DNA from: Segatella copri
GTDB taxonomy: Bacteria; Bacteroidota; Bacteroidia; Bacteroidales; Bacteroidaceae
NCBI RefSeq assembly: GCF_026015625.1
Contig: NZ_JAPDVG010000001.1
Span: forward strand, 1,736,001 to 1,800,000
DNA: 64,000 nucleotides
Direction: 5' to 3'
Of the stretch, positions 52,878 to 61,275 are shown in pieces. Made by a program: the position numbers and the translations under genes. Position 1 is the first letter of the stretch, and each line of letters begins with the position of its first letter. The notes beneath the pieces were generated by a model that was not told the origin of the DNA, did not search any database, and saw only the letters and a list, made by a program, of their open reading frames with translations.

Positions 52878-54566
52878 ATGGAGATTTTAAAAAATCTATT
52901 TTATGGCTTCCCAGACCTTTGGGGAGGCGGAGTAGCCCACTCTGTGATGATTCTTTCGCTGGTCATCGCCTTGGGTTTGTGTTTAGGTAAGCTCAGAGTA
53001 AAAGGTGTTTCCCTGGGCTTGGCTTGGATTCTGTTCATCGGTCTTATCTTTGGACATTTCTCTCTCAACCTTGACGAGCATCTGCTCCACTTTCTCAAGG
53101 AGTTTGGCTTGATCCTCTTTGTCTACTCTATCGGTCTGGAGGTAGGTCCGGGCTTCTTCGCTTCGTTCAAGAACGGCGGCAAGAGTCTCAACCTGCTCAG
53201 CATGATCGTTGTGGCCCTGAGTATCATTACTACCTTAGTCATCTTCTCATTTTCGGGAACATCCATCACCTCTATGGCAGGTATCCTTTCGGGTGCCGTA
53301 ACCAACACTCCAGGATTGGGTGCAGCCCAGCAGGCATTCAGCGACCTGCGCCACATCGACGCCCCATCCATCGCAGCCGGCTATGCCATCGCCTATCCTA
53401 TGGGTGTGCTCGGCGTTATCCTCAGCTTCATTATATTAAGGTTCGCACTACGCGTAGACAAGCAGAAGGAAGAGGATGAAGCTAAGCGAGGCAAGGGACA
53501 TCTTGAAGCGATGACCCTGAACACCTTCGCCGTAAAGGTTTCTAACCAGATGGTTTTCAAAGATACCGTCAAGCAGATTCGCTATCTGCTGAAGCGCGAC
53601 TTCATGGTTTCCAAGATTATCCGTAACAACGGCGAACGCCAGAACGAGGTAGTTAACGGACAGACCGTGATAGAAGAGGGCGACATTCTGCAGATTGTGG
53701 CTCATCCTACCGTAGAAGAACCTATCATCGCCCTGCTCGGCGAGAAGGTTGACGTAAAGGACGAGGAATTCAGCAGCGAACTCATCAACCGCCGAATTCT
53801 GATTACCAAACCGGGCATCAACGGCAAGAGCATCAGCCAGTTGCAGATTAGAAGCAACCTTGGCGCCAACATTACCCGCGTAAACAGAAATGGTGTAGAC
53901 CTCATCGCAACCCCAGACCTGAAACTCCAGTTGGGCGACCGCGTAACCGTAGTGGGCAAGGAGCTCGCCATCGCTCATACCGAGAAGGTGCTGGGTAACC
54001 AGATGAAGCGTCTGAACTACCCTAACCTCATCCCTATCTTCCTGGGCATCATGCTGGGTTGTATCGTAGCCAACATTCCGTTCTTCATCCCAGGCATCAA
54101 CGAGAATCTGCGTCTCGGACTTACCGGCGGCCCATTGGTAGTAGCCATTCTGATAGGTTATTTCGGACCGAAATACAACCTCGTTACCTACAATACCATT
54201 TCAGCCAACCTGATGCTTCGCGAAATCGGAATCTGCATCTTCCTGGCTTGCGTGGGTCTCGGCACAGGCGAACAGTTTATCCAGACCGTAGCATCAGAAA
54301 GCGGACTGACCTGGATTCTCTACGGCATCGCCATCACCATGATACCAATCATTCTGGGCGGCATCATCGGCAAGCTCGTGTTCCACATCAATTATTATAC
54401 ATTACTCGGCGTATTGGCAGGTGCCAACACCAACCCTTCTGCCCTGGCTTACGTACGTGAGCAGACTTCGGCAGATGCGCCAACAGTAGGCTATGCGAAT
54501 GTATATCCATTCGCCATGTTCCTCAGAATTGTAACCATTCAGATTATTATTTTTGTATTTGGATAA
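52878..54566 (+). CDS. AspT/YidE-like transporter (AAE family) with two RCK_C domains
   Basis: 562 residues. Two homologous membrane halves (about 10-190 and 380-560), each with the AspT-type GVxLGLAxIL/GLGxGEQFI-like strings (GVTVTNTPGLGAAQ-like motif as SGAVTNTPGLGAAQ; ANTNPSALAYV). Two TrkA-C domains lie between (about 212-290 and 298-365). E. coli YidE and YbjL share this layout. It may exchange or export an organic anion or amino acid; substrate unknown. Six bp separate it from the ThrE-like gene, so the two form an operon. TACCTTTG box at 52798-52805. Confidence 0.88.
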   Translation: MEILKNLFYGFPDLWGGGVAHSVMILSLVIALGLCLGKLRVKGVSLGLAWILFIGLIFGHFSLNLDEHLLHFLKEFGLILFVYSIGLEVGPGFFASFKNGGKSLNLLSMIVVALSIITTLVIFSFSGTSITSMAGILSGAVTNTPGLGAAQQAFSDLRHIDAPSIAAGYAIAYPMGVLGVILSFIILRFALRVDKQKEEDEAKRGKGHLEAMTLNTFAVKVSNQMVFKDTVKQIRYLLKRDFMVSKIIRNNGERQNEVVNGQTVIEEGDILQIVAHPTVEEPIIALLGEKVDVKDEEFSSELINRRILITKPGINGKSISQLQIRSNLGANITRVNRNGVDLIATPDLKLQLGDRVTVVGKELAIAHTEKVLGNQMKRLNYPNLIPIFLGIMLGCIVANIPFFIPGINENLRLGLTGGPLVVAILIGYFGPKYNLVTYNTISANLMLREIGICIFLACVGLGTGEQFIQTVASESGLTWILYGIAITMIPIILGGIIGKLVFHINYYTLLGVLAGANTNPSALAYVREQTSADAPTVGYANVYPFAMFLRIVTIQIIIFVFG

Positions 54567-54572
54567 ACATAT

Positions 54573-56024
54573 ATGACAGAAAAAGAATTGAAAACCTGCG
54601 CTTGCGTAGAGGACAACTGCAACTGCAAGGAAATAGCAGAATCAGAACTCAGAAGAAAACTCGACTTATTATTACGTACCGGTAGCATTCTCATGGAGAG
54701 TGCTGCCGACACATCCCGCATCATGCGAACCATGAAGCGTGCAGCAGCTTTCCTCGGTCTTGACGAGCGATACATGCACCTTTACATCAACTGGAACGTG
54801 CTGATGGTAAACTATAGCGACGAGGAGCATTCCTTCTCCAAGTTCCAGAGATGCGAGAAGCACGGTATCAACCTCACCTCTATTTCCCAGGTAAGTAAGC
54901 TCACCTGGAAGGCCATCAAGGAAAACTATTCACTCGAACAGTATGAGCAGGCTCTGAACGACATCAAGGCCACCCCACGCAGCTTCACCCCTTGGCAGGT
55001 AGCCATCGGCGGCGGTTTTGCCTGCGGCGGATTCTGCATCCAGTTCGGTTGCGACTGGCCAGCCTTCTTCTTCTGTTCGCTTGCAGCCATTCTGGGTTTC
55101 CGCCTGAGAATGTTCTTGCCAACCAAGGGCTGCAACAACTATGTAGCCATCGGCATTTCGGCTTTCGTAGCCACTCTGATAGCCTGGTTGACCTCATTCC
55201 TTTCGCTCAACCCATCTATTGCCGAAGCGCTTCCAGCCTTCATGCATTCAGATACCCCTTGGCATCCGCTGATGGCGTGTGCCCTCTTCATCGTGCCGGG
55301 AGTTCCACTCATCAACTTTGTGTGCGATATGCTTGACGGATATATTGAGGTGGGAATGGTTCGTGCCCTGAACACCCTGCTGATGCTCTTCGCGATGGCT
55401 TTCGGTATCGCCTTCGCTATCCAGGTTTGCCATATCGACAACTTCGTGAAGGATCTTACGATGACTCCTCATCACGAATACTGGGAGTTTGCCATAGCAG
55501 CTGCCGTATCGGCCATGGGTTTCTCTACCATCTTCAGCATACCTCGCCGTCTGTTGCCGGTTGTAGCTGTGGGCGGTATCATCGCCGTTTGCTTCCGCAA
55601 TTTCGTCAATCTGGGTCCATCTAACGGCAACATCGGTCTCGACATGGGTCTGAGCATCGGTTCGCTTGCCGGTTCTGCGCTCATCAGCATCATCGTGATC
55701 AAGGCGCGCCATTGGTTCCATACCCCTCACCAATGCATCACCATTCCTAGCGTTATCCCAATGGTACCGGGAGTTCTGATGTATCGTGCCCTGTTCGCCT
55801 TCATCGACATGCACGGCATGGTAGGCGAAGTAACCGTGGGTATGAACAACCTCATCAAGGCTTCGCTCGCCATCATCTGCATCGCCCTGGGTGTGGCAAT
55901 TCCAAACGTATTCTTCCGCCGCTTCATCGCCGACAACCGCAAGCGCAAGCTGCTTGCCATGCTGGTAGAAAGAAAGAAGAAGAATGGCGAATTCGTAGAT
56001 TTGCACGAAGTAGAAATCAAATAA
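54573..56024 (+). CDS. ThrE-like threonine/serine exporter
   Basis: 483 residues with the ThrE fused layout. A cytoplasmic N-terminus has a Cys-rich start (CACVEDNCNC) and SELRRKLDLLLRTGSILMESAADTSRIMRTM. The first membrane domain spans about 145-320, and a second, ThrE2-type domain about 330-460, with IPSVIPMVPGVLMYRALFA. In other bacteria these halves are separate proteins. It is translationally close to the AspT-like gene; amino-acid efflux is plausible for both. The C-terminal tail is charged. Confidence 0.88.
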   Translation: MTEKELKTCACVEDNCNCKEIAESELRRKLDLLLRTGSILMESAADTSRIMRTMKRAAAFLGLDERYMHLYINWNVLMVNYSDEEHSFSKFQRCEKHGINLTSISQVSKLTWKAIKENYSLEQYEQALNDIKATPRSFTPWQVAIGGGFACGGFCIQFGCDWPAFFFCSLAAILGFRLRMFLPTKGCNNYVAIGISAFVATLIAWLTSFLSLNPSIAEALPAFMHSDTPWHPLMACALFIVPGVPLINFVCDMLDGYIEVGMVRALNTLLMLFAMAFGIAFAIQVCHIDNFVKDLTMTPHHEYWEFAIAAAVSAMGFSTIFSIPRRLLPVVAVGGIIAVCFRNFVNLGPSNGNIGLDMGLSIGSLAGSALISIIVIKARHWFHTPHQCITIPSVIPMVPGVLMYRALFAFIDMHGMVGEVTVGMNNLIKASLAIICIALGVAIPNVFFRRFIADNRKRKLLAMLVERKKKNGEFVDLHEVEIK

Positions 56025-56137
56025 TCATCTGGTTGGAAATCTGATTTTCATCGGATGATAACCGGAAAAAAAGAAGTAGAGATGCGATAAAACATCATTT
56101 TATTCTTCAAAAAAAGAGGATATTAAAATAAATGTTT

Positions 56138-56145
56138 TATCTTTG
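56138..56145 (+). promoter_or_regulatory. -7 element of the LysR gene
   Basis: TATCTTTGCA, about 58 bp before the ATG. Confidence 0.55.
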
Positions 56146-56156
56146 CACCCAAATTT

Positions 56157-56186
56157 AGCTATCGGTTATTTCTATAGCCGATAGCT
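56157..56186 (+). promoter_or_regulatory. Hairpin in the LysR leader
   Basis: AGCTATCGG (56157-56165) pairs with CCGATAGCT (56178-56186), just after the predicted start and 16 bp before the ATG. It may limit translation or serve as an operator. Confidence 0.5.
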
Positions 56187-56202
56187 TCAATAAAGGAACA
56201 AT

Positions 56203-57114
56203 ATGGAAATACGACAACTGAAATATTTCTTGAAGGTAGCCGAGACGCTCAACTTCTCAGAAGCTTCGCGCAAGTTATACATCACCCAGAGCACCCTCTC
56301 ACAGCAGATTTCGCATCTGGAACAGGAGATAGGTCTGCCTCTCTTCGAGCGTAATTCTCATGAGGTTTACCTCACAGAGGCGGGCAAGGAATTGAGGCCT
56401 TACGCCCAAAACGCGGTCAATTCTGCCGAAGCCTGTGTAGACCACATGAACGATCTGAAGGAAATGCTTACAGGCGAACTGAACATCGGCGTAACGTTCT
56501 CCTTCAGCAACATCATGTCCGAGACGCTCATCGCCTTTCTCCACGCCTATCCTCATGTAAAGCTCAACATCCAATACCGCACCATGCAGGAACTGATGGA
56601 CGGACTGAAGAAGCGCGAACTCGACCTCGTTCTGGCTTTCAAGCCTCTGAAGAACGAGAAAGCAGTAGACAGCCGAGCTATTTTCAGCAACCGTCTTGCC
56701 GCCATCGTGAACGTGAATCATCCGCTGGCGCGCCTTTCATCGGTCAAGCTTTCCGATCTGGAGCGTTACGACCTCATCCTTCCTTGCAAGGGTCTGCAGG
56801 CACGCAACGCCTTTGATCACATGGTAGAGGGCAAAGATTTGAACTACAAGATTATGGTAGAGGTGAATAATGTAAACATCATCTTCGACCTTCTGAGCCG
56901 CAGCAATCTGGTGACCATTCTCTCCGAATCGACCACCATTCTGCAGAACGGCATGAAGGCGATTCCTATCGATGCTGCCGACAACGAAATGGATGGCTGC
57001 ATCCACATTCTGAAAGATGCTTACATGAAAAACTCAGCCCAGGAGTTCATCCGCATGCTGAGCCAGAGCACCAGCATCCTCGCCAACTTTGCGCTGAAGG
57101 ATATCCTGAGATAA
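56203..57114 (+). CDS. LysR-family transcriptional regulator
   Basis: 303 residues. The N-terminal winged helix reads MEIRQLKYFLKVAETLNFSE and ITQSTLSQQISHLEQEIG; the effector-binding domain begins near residue 90 (GELNIGVTFSFSNIM). It is flanked by the ThrE-like exporter (same strand, upstream) and a convergent EamA transporter, either of which may be its target. The ligand is not known. Confidence 0.93.
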   Translation: MEIRQLKYFLKVAETLNFSEASRKLYITQSTLSQQISHLEQEIGLPLFERNSHEVYLTEAGKELRPYAQNAVNSAEACVDHMNDLKEMLTGELNIGVTFSFSNIMSETLIAFLHAYPHVKLNIQYRTMQELMDGLKKRELDLVLAFKPLKNEKAVDSRAIFSNRLAAIVNVNHPLARLSSVKLSDLERYDLILPCKGLQARNAFDHMVEGKDLNYKIMVEVNNVNIIFDLLSRSNLVTILSESTTILQNGMKAIPIDAADNEMDGCIHILKDAYMKNSAQEFIRMLSQSTSILANFALKDILR

Positions 57115-57165
57115 TCATCTTAACGTCTGGCGGCTTGCGAGCCTATTTGCTCGCGGCTAGAACAG

Positions 57166-57209
57166 AAAAAAAATCCTCGTTCGAGTTCTTTTTCGAGCGA
57201 GGATTTTTT
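57166..57209. terminator. Bidirectional terminator between LysR and EamA genes
   Basis: AAAAATCCTCG with CGAGGATTTTT, extended by TTCGAG/CGAGC pairs, T-runs on both strands. Confidence 0.85.
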
Positions 57210-57224
57210 CTTCTTTTTACCCTT

Positions 57225-58106
57225 TTACCCTTTCTTTCTTGCGATGATAATCGTTACGCCAGCCAGGATAGCGAGGATGCCTATCGCCAACTGCAGAGAG
57301 AAACTCTCGCCGAAGACGCATACGCCGATGATTACCGCCGTTACAGGCTCCAGGGCTCCCATGATGGCGGCTGGCGTGCTGCCGATGAGATTGATGGAGA
57401 TGGTCATGAAGAAGAGCGACAATACCGTTGGCAACAAAGCCAGCTGGGCAGCACAGAGCCATTGTTTAGGCGTTTGAAGCATCTGTATCGGCTCGCCTGC
57501 AATAAACGAATAGACAAACATCGTAAGCAGTCCGAAGACTAATATATAAAAGGTAAACTTGATGTTCGACATGCCCGGATTCTTCCATTGGTTGATGGAG
57601 ATGATGTAAAGGGCATAGAGCAGGGATGAACACATGACGAGGGCAAAACCCGCCGTGCTCAACTTATCGTTTCCATCGCCCTGATAGAGCAATCCTACTC
57701 CCGATACCGCCAGAAGAATGGCAAGCGAGGTAGACCACGTTACCTTCTCGTGGAAGAAGACCGTCATCAGGATGGCTGTCATAATAGGATAAACGAAGAG
57801 GATGGTGCTGGCAATACCTGCCGCCATATAATGGAAACTGACATAAAGCGTAGCTGATGAGAGCGAAAACATGCAGCCCAGCACGCCAAGACGAATCAGA
57901 TGTCCCCACTTCACCTTGAAACTCTCCTTGCGGAACAGCATCACCACGGCAAACATCAGTACCGCCAAGAGATAACGATAGATGAGTACAGAACTGGAAT
58001 TGAATCCGTCGCCATAGAGTTCGAGCGTGCCCAAAGGATTGGTACCATAACATACTGCGGCAACAATACCCGCCGCAAAGCCTTTAACTTTATTACTGCT
58101 TGTCAT
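57225..58106 (-). CDS. EamA/DMT-family transporter
   Basis: 293 residues with ten hydrophobic helices in two EamA repeats (about 5-140 and 155-290). GTNPLGTLELYGDGFNSSSVLIYRYLLAV and the second-repeat IGSTPAAIMGALEPVTAVIIGVCVFGE are the family elements. Members export amino acids, purines or other metabolites. Promoter box TAACTTTG at 58169-58162. Confidence 0.9.
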   Translation of the reverse strand: MTSSNKVKGFAAGIVAAVCYGTNPLGTLELYGDGFNSSSVLIYRYLLAVLMFAVVMLFRKESFKVKWGHLIRLGVLGCMFSLSSATLYVSFHYMAAGIASTILFVYPIMTAILMTVFFHEKVTWSTSLAILLAVSGVGLLYQGDGNDKLSTAGFALVMCSSLLYALYIISINQWKNPGMSNIKFTFYILVFGLLTMFVYSFIAGEPIQMLQTPKQWLCAAQLALLPTVLSLFFMTISINLIGSTPAAIMGALEPVTAVIIGVCVFGESFSLQLAIGILAILAGVTIIIARKKG

Positions 58107-58241
58107 TAGATTAAATACTATTTTTTTCTTATACTTCTTGTTATCTATCTATTTCGGGCTACAAAGTTACAGCAAATATTCGAGATAAGCTAACAAAATC
58201 GTATAAATATATTGTAATATCTGAGAAAAAACGCTCTTTTC

Positions 58242-58272
58242 TTGTGCTTTACGAAAATAAATTGTACCTTTG
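58242..58272 (+). promoter_or_regulatory. Promoter of the epimerase-OPT operon
   Basis: TTG (58242-58244), exactly 20 bp, TACCTTTG (58265-58272), with a leader of about 60 nt. Confidence 0.72.
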
Positions 58273-58335
58273 CAATATCTTTGAAAAAAGATAATCAGAT
58301 GAAACATTAAAAACTAAACAAAAGAATTAATAACA

Positions 58336-59208
58336 ATGGAACAGATTAAGAATGATCAGCTCACACTTGAGATTTCATCTCTCGGAGCAGAACTTCAGAG
58401 CATCAAGGATGCTAATGGTAATGAATATCTCTGGGATGGCGACGAGAAATACTGGAACCGCCACTCTCCTATCCTCTTCCCTATCGTATGCGGATTGTGG
58501 AAAGACACTTATCGCACAGAGGGCAAGGAGTATCACCTTCCTCGCCATGGTTTCGCACGCGATACAGAGTTCAAACTCGTTGGCAAGACTGCCGACCGCC
58601 TCACCTTCGCGCTCATCGACAACGAAGAGACTCAGAAGAACTATCCTTACCACTTCAACCTTGCCATCTCTTACCGCCTGCAGGGCAACGAGATTCATGT
58701 CATCTGGCACGTAGAGAATACCGACGACAAGGAAATCTTCTTCCAGATTGGCGGTCACCCAGCATTCATGGTTCCTGGCTGCAAGAAGGGCGAAGAAATG
58801 AAGGCGACCCTGAAACTCGACAACGAGGCTCCTGTTCGTCTCTATGGTAACGTAGGCGGATGCATCGACCGTCAGGCTAAGGAAACCGTAGAAACCGACA
58901 AGGGTATCTGGGAAGTAAACGAGGAGACTTTCGCAGAAGATGCTGTTATCTTCGACAAGAGTCAGGTTAAGCAGGTAAGCATTCTCAACGAGCAGGGCGA
59001 ACCTCATGTAACCCTCGAGTTCAAGACTCCAGCCGTAGGTATCTGGAACCCAACAGGCAAGCACGCTCCATTCATCTGCATCGAGCCATGGTATGGTTTG
59101 AGCGACTGGGCTGAATATGATGGCGAGTTTAAGGACAAGTATCTGATGAACCGTCTACAGCCAGGTGCAAGTTTCATGAGTGAGTATATCATCAGAATTG
59201 AGAAATAA
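58336..59208 (+). CDS. Aldose 1-epimerase family protein
   Basis: 290 residues. The catalytic His lies in the FQIGGHPAF segment and the second in FPIVCGLWKDTYRTEGKEYHLPRHGFARD; the catalytic Glu is in APFICIEPWYGLSDW. The GalM/YeaD-like supersandwich length fits the glucose-6-phosphate 1-epimerase/LacX-type branch more than classical GalM (340 residues). Its TAA stop shares a base with the ATG of the OPT gene, so translation is coupled, an unusual pairing of functions. Confidence 0.9.
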   Translation: MEQIKNDQLTLEISSLGAELQSIKDANGNEYLWDGDEKYWNRHSPILFPIVCGLWKDTYRTEGKEYHLPRHGFARDTEFKLVGKTADRLTFALIDNEETQKNYPYHFNLAISYRLQGNEIHVIWHVENTDDKEIFFQIGGHPAFMVPGCKKGEEMKATLKLDNEAPVRLYGNVGGCIDRQAKETVETDKGIWEVNEETFAEDAVIFDKSQVKQVSILNEQGEPHVTLEFKTPAVGIWNPTGKHAPFICIEPWYGLSDWAEYDGEFKDKYLMNRLQPGASFMSEYIIRIEK

Positions 59209-61187
59209 TGGAAGAAAAAGACAATTTGCAACTCCCCGAGAACGCATTCCGCGAACTGAAAGACGGGGAGGAATATAAGCCGCTGATGTCGCCTGACAAG
59301 GTTTATCCTGAGGTGAACGGATGGTCAGTTACATGGGGAATCGTGATGGCAGTCATCTTCTCTGCCGCCGCAGCTTATCTGGGCTTGAAGGTGGGGCAGG
59401 TGTTCGAAGCAGCCATCCCTATCGCCATCATCGCCGTGGGCGTAAGTACCGCTACCAAGCGTAGCAAGGCGCTGGGCGAGAATGTCATCATCCAGAGCAT
59501 CGGAGCCTGTTCGGGTGCTGTGGTGGCAGGAGCCATCTTTACCCTGCCAGCCATCTACATCCTGCAGGCTAAATATCCGGAGATGACTACTTCGTTTATG
59601 AAGATCTTCATGGCTTCGGCCTTGGGAGGAGTCTTGGGAATCCTTTTCCTTATTCCTTTCCGCAAGTACTTCGTAAGCGATATGCACGGCAAGTATCCGT
59701 TCCCTGAGGCTACGGCTACCACGCAGGTACTGGTGAGCGGAGCCAAGGGAGGCGACCAGGCTAAGCCGCTGCTCATAGCCGGACTGGTGGGTGGTCTTTA
59801 CGACTTTATCGTAGCCAGCCTGGGATGGTGGAACGAGAATTTCACATCGCGTGTGGTAAGTCTGGGATGCGACCTGGCTGACAAGGCTAAACTCGTATTC
59901 AAGGTAAACACAGGTGCTGCCGTATTAGGTCTGGGTTACATCATCGGTCTGAAGTATGCCTTCTTCACCTGTCTGGGTTCGCTCGTAGTATGGTGGCTGA
60001 TTGTTCCGGGCATGAGCGTTATTTTCCATGATAGCGTGCTGAGCGCCTGGGATCCTAGCATCGTGAAGACCGTGGGTGCGATGAGTCCGGAGGAAATCTT
60101 CCGTGCCTACGCCCGCAGCATCGGTATCGGCGGTATCGCCATGGCAGGTATCATCGGCATCATCAAGAGCTGGGGCATCATCAAGAGTGCCGTAGGTCTG
60201 GCTGCCAAGGAGCTGAAGGGCAAGAGCGATGTGGATGAGAACGTGAAGCGCACCCAGCGCGACATCTCTTTCAAGATTATCGCTATCGGTTCGCTTGTTA
60301 CCATCCTCGTAACCTTCCTCTTCTTCTGGTTTGGCGTGATGGATGGCAACCTTCTCTTCGCCATTATCGCCATTCTGCTCGTGGCTGCCATCGCCTTCCT
60401 CTTTACTACCGTAGCGGCTAATGCCATCGCTATCGTGGGTTCAAACCCTGTTTCGGGAATGACCCTGATGACGCTCATCTTCGCCTCTGTGGTGATGGTG
60501 GCTGTAGGCCTGAAAGGTCCTGGCGGCATGCTGGCTGCCCTGATTATGGGTGGTGTGGTTTGTACAGCCCTCTCGGTAGCAGGTTCGTTTATTACCGACC
60601 TGAAGATTGGTTACTGGCTGGGAACAACTCCTAAGAAACAGGAGGGATGGAAATTCCTCGGTACCCTGGTGAGTGCGGCTACCGTGGGCGGCGTGATGAT
60701 GCTGCTCAACGAGACTTATGGGTTCGCATCGGGTTCGCTTGCAGCTCCTCAGGCTAATGCGATGGCTGCGGTTATCGACCCTTTGATGAATGGCGTGGGA
60801 GCTCCTTGGGTGCTCTATGGCATCGGAGCCGTGATAGCCATCGTGCTGACTTATTTCAAGATTCCTGCCCTGGCTTTCGCTCTGGGTATGTTTATTCCGC
60901 TGGAACTGAACGTTCCTCTGCTCGTGGGTGGAGTCATCAACTGGTATGTTACTTCGCGCAGCAAGGATGCCAAGGTGAACAGCGAACGTGGTGAGAAGGG
61001 AACGCTCATCGCCAGCGGCTTCATCGCCGGTGGAGCCCTGATGGGTGTGGTTAGCGCCCTTCTGAAGTTTGGCGGCATCGAGGTAAGTATCGCCGACAGC
61101 TGGTGGGTTAATCCGATGTCTGAGGTTTGTTCGCTCCTGGCTTACATCTGCCTCATCGGTTTCTTTATCAGAGCCACAAAGAAATAA
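59208..61187 (+). CDS. OPT-family oligopeptide transporter
   Basis: 659 residues, with about 14-16 hydrophobic segments. The N-terminal VNGWSVTWGIVMAVIFSAAAAYLGLKVGQVFEAAIPIAI, MHGKYPFPEATATTQVL and NPVSGMTLMTLIF segments are typical of bacterial OPT proteins. It imports peptides or peptide-like compounds by proton symport. Starts on the last base of the epimerase stop. Confidence 0.93.
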   Translation: MEEKDNLQLPENAFRELKDGEEYKPLMSPDKVYPEVNGWSVTWGIVMAVIFSAAAAYLGLKVGQVFEAAIPIAIIAVGVSTATKRSKALGENVIIQSIGACSGAVVAGAIFTLPAIYILQAKYPEMTTSFMKIFMASALGGVLGILFLIPFRKYFVSDMHGKYPFPEATATTQVLVSGAKGGDQAKPLLIAGLVGGLYDFIVASLGWWNENFTSRVVSLGCDLADKAKLVFKVNTGAAVLGLGYIIGLKYAFFTCLGSLVVWWLIVPGMSVIFHDSVLSAWDPSIVKTVGAMSPEEIFRAYARSIGIGGIAMAGIIGIIKSWGIIKSAVGLAAKELKGKSDVDENVKRTQRDISFKIIAIGSLVTILVTFLFFWFGVMDGNLLFAIIAILLVAAIAFLFTTVAANAIAIVGSNPVSGMTLMTLIFASVVMVAVGLKGPGGMLAALIMGGVVCTALSVAGSFITDLKIGYWLGTTPKKQEGWKFLGTLVSAATVGGVMMLLNETYGFASGSLAAPQANAMAAVIDPLMNGVGAPWVLYGIGAVIAIVLTYFKIPALAFALGMFIPLELNVPLLVGGVINWYVTSRSKDAKVNSERGEKGTLIASGFIAGGALMGVVSALLKFGGIEVSIADSWWVNPMSEVCSLLAYICLIGFFIRATKK

Positions 61188-61212
61188 AGAATAGGCTTTT
61201 TACAAATAAGAC

Positions 61213-61252
61213 AATCGCCTGGATGCATCTGAGCACCCAGGCGATTTTTTAT
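61213..61252. terminator. Terminator between OPT and hybrid sensor genes
   Basis: AATCGCCTGG (61213-61222) pairs with CCAGGCGATT (61237-61246), followed by Ts on the plus strand and by A/T on the minus strand. Confidence 0.85.
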
Positions 61253-61275
61253 TCTATCCGAATAGTTTTTCTATC

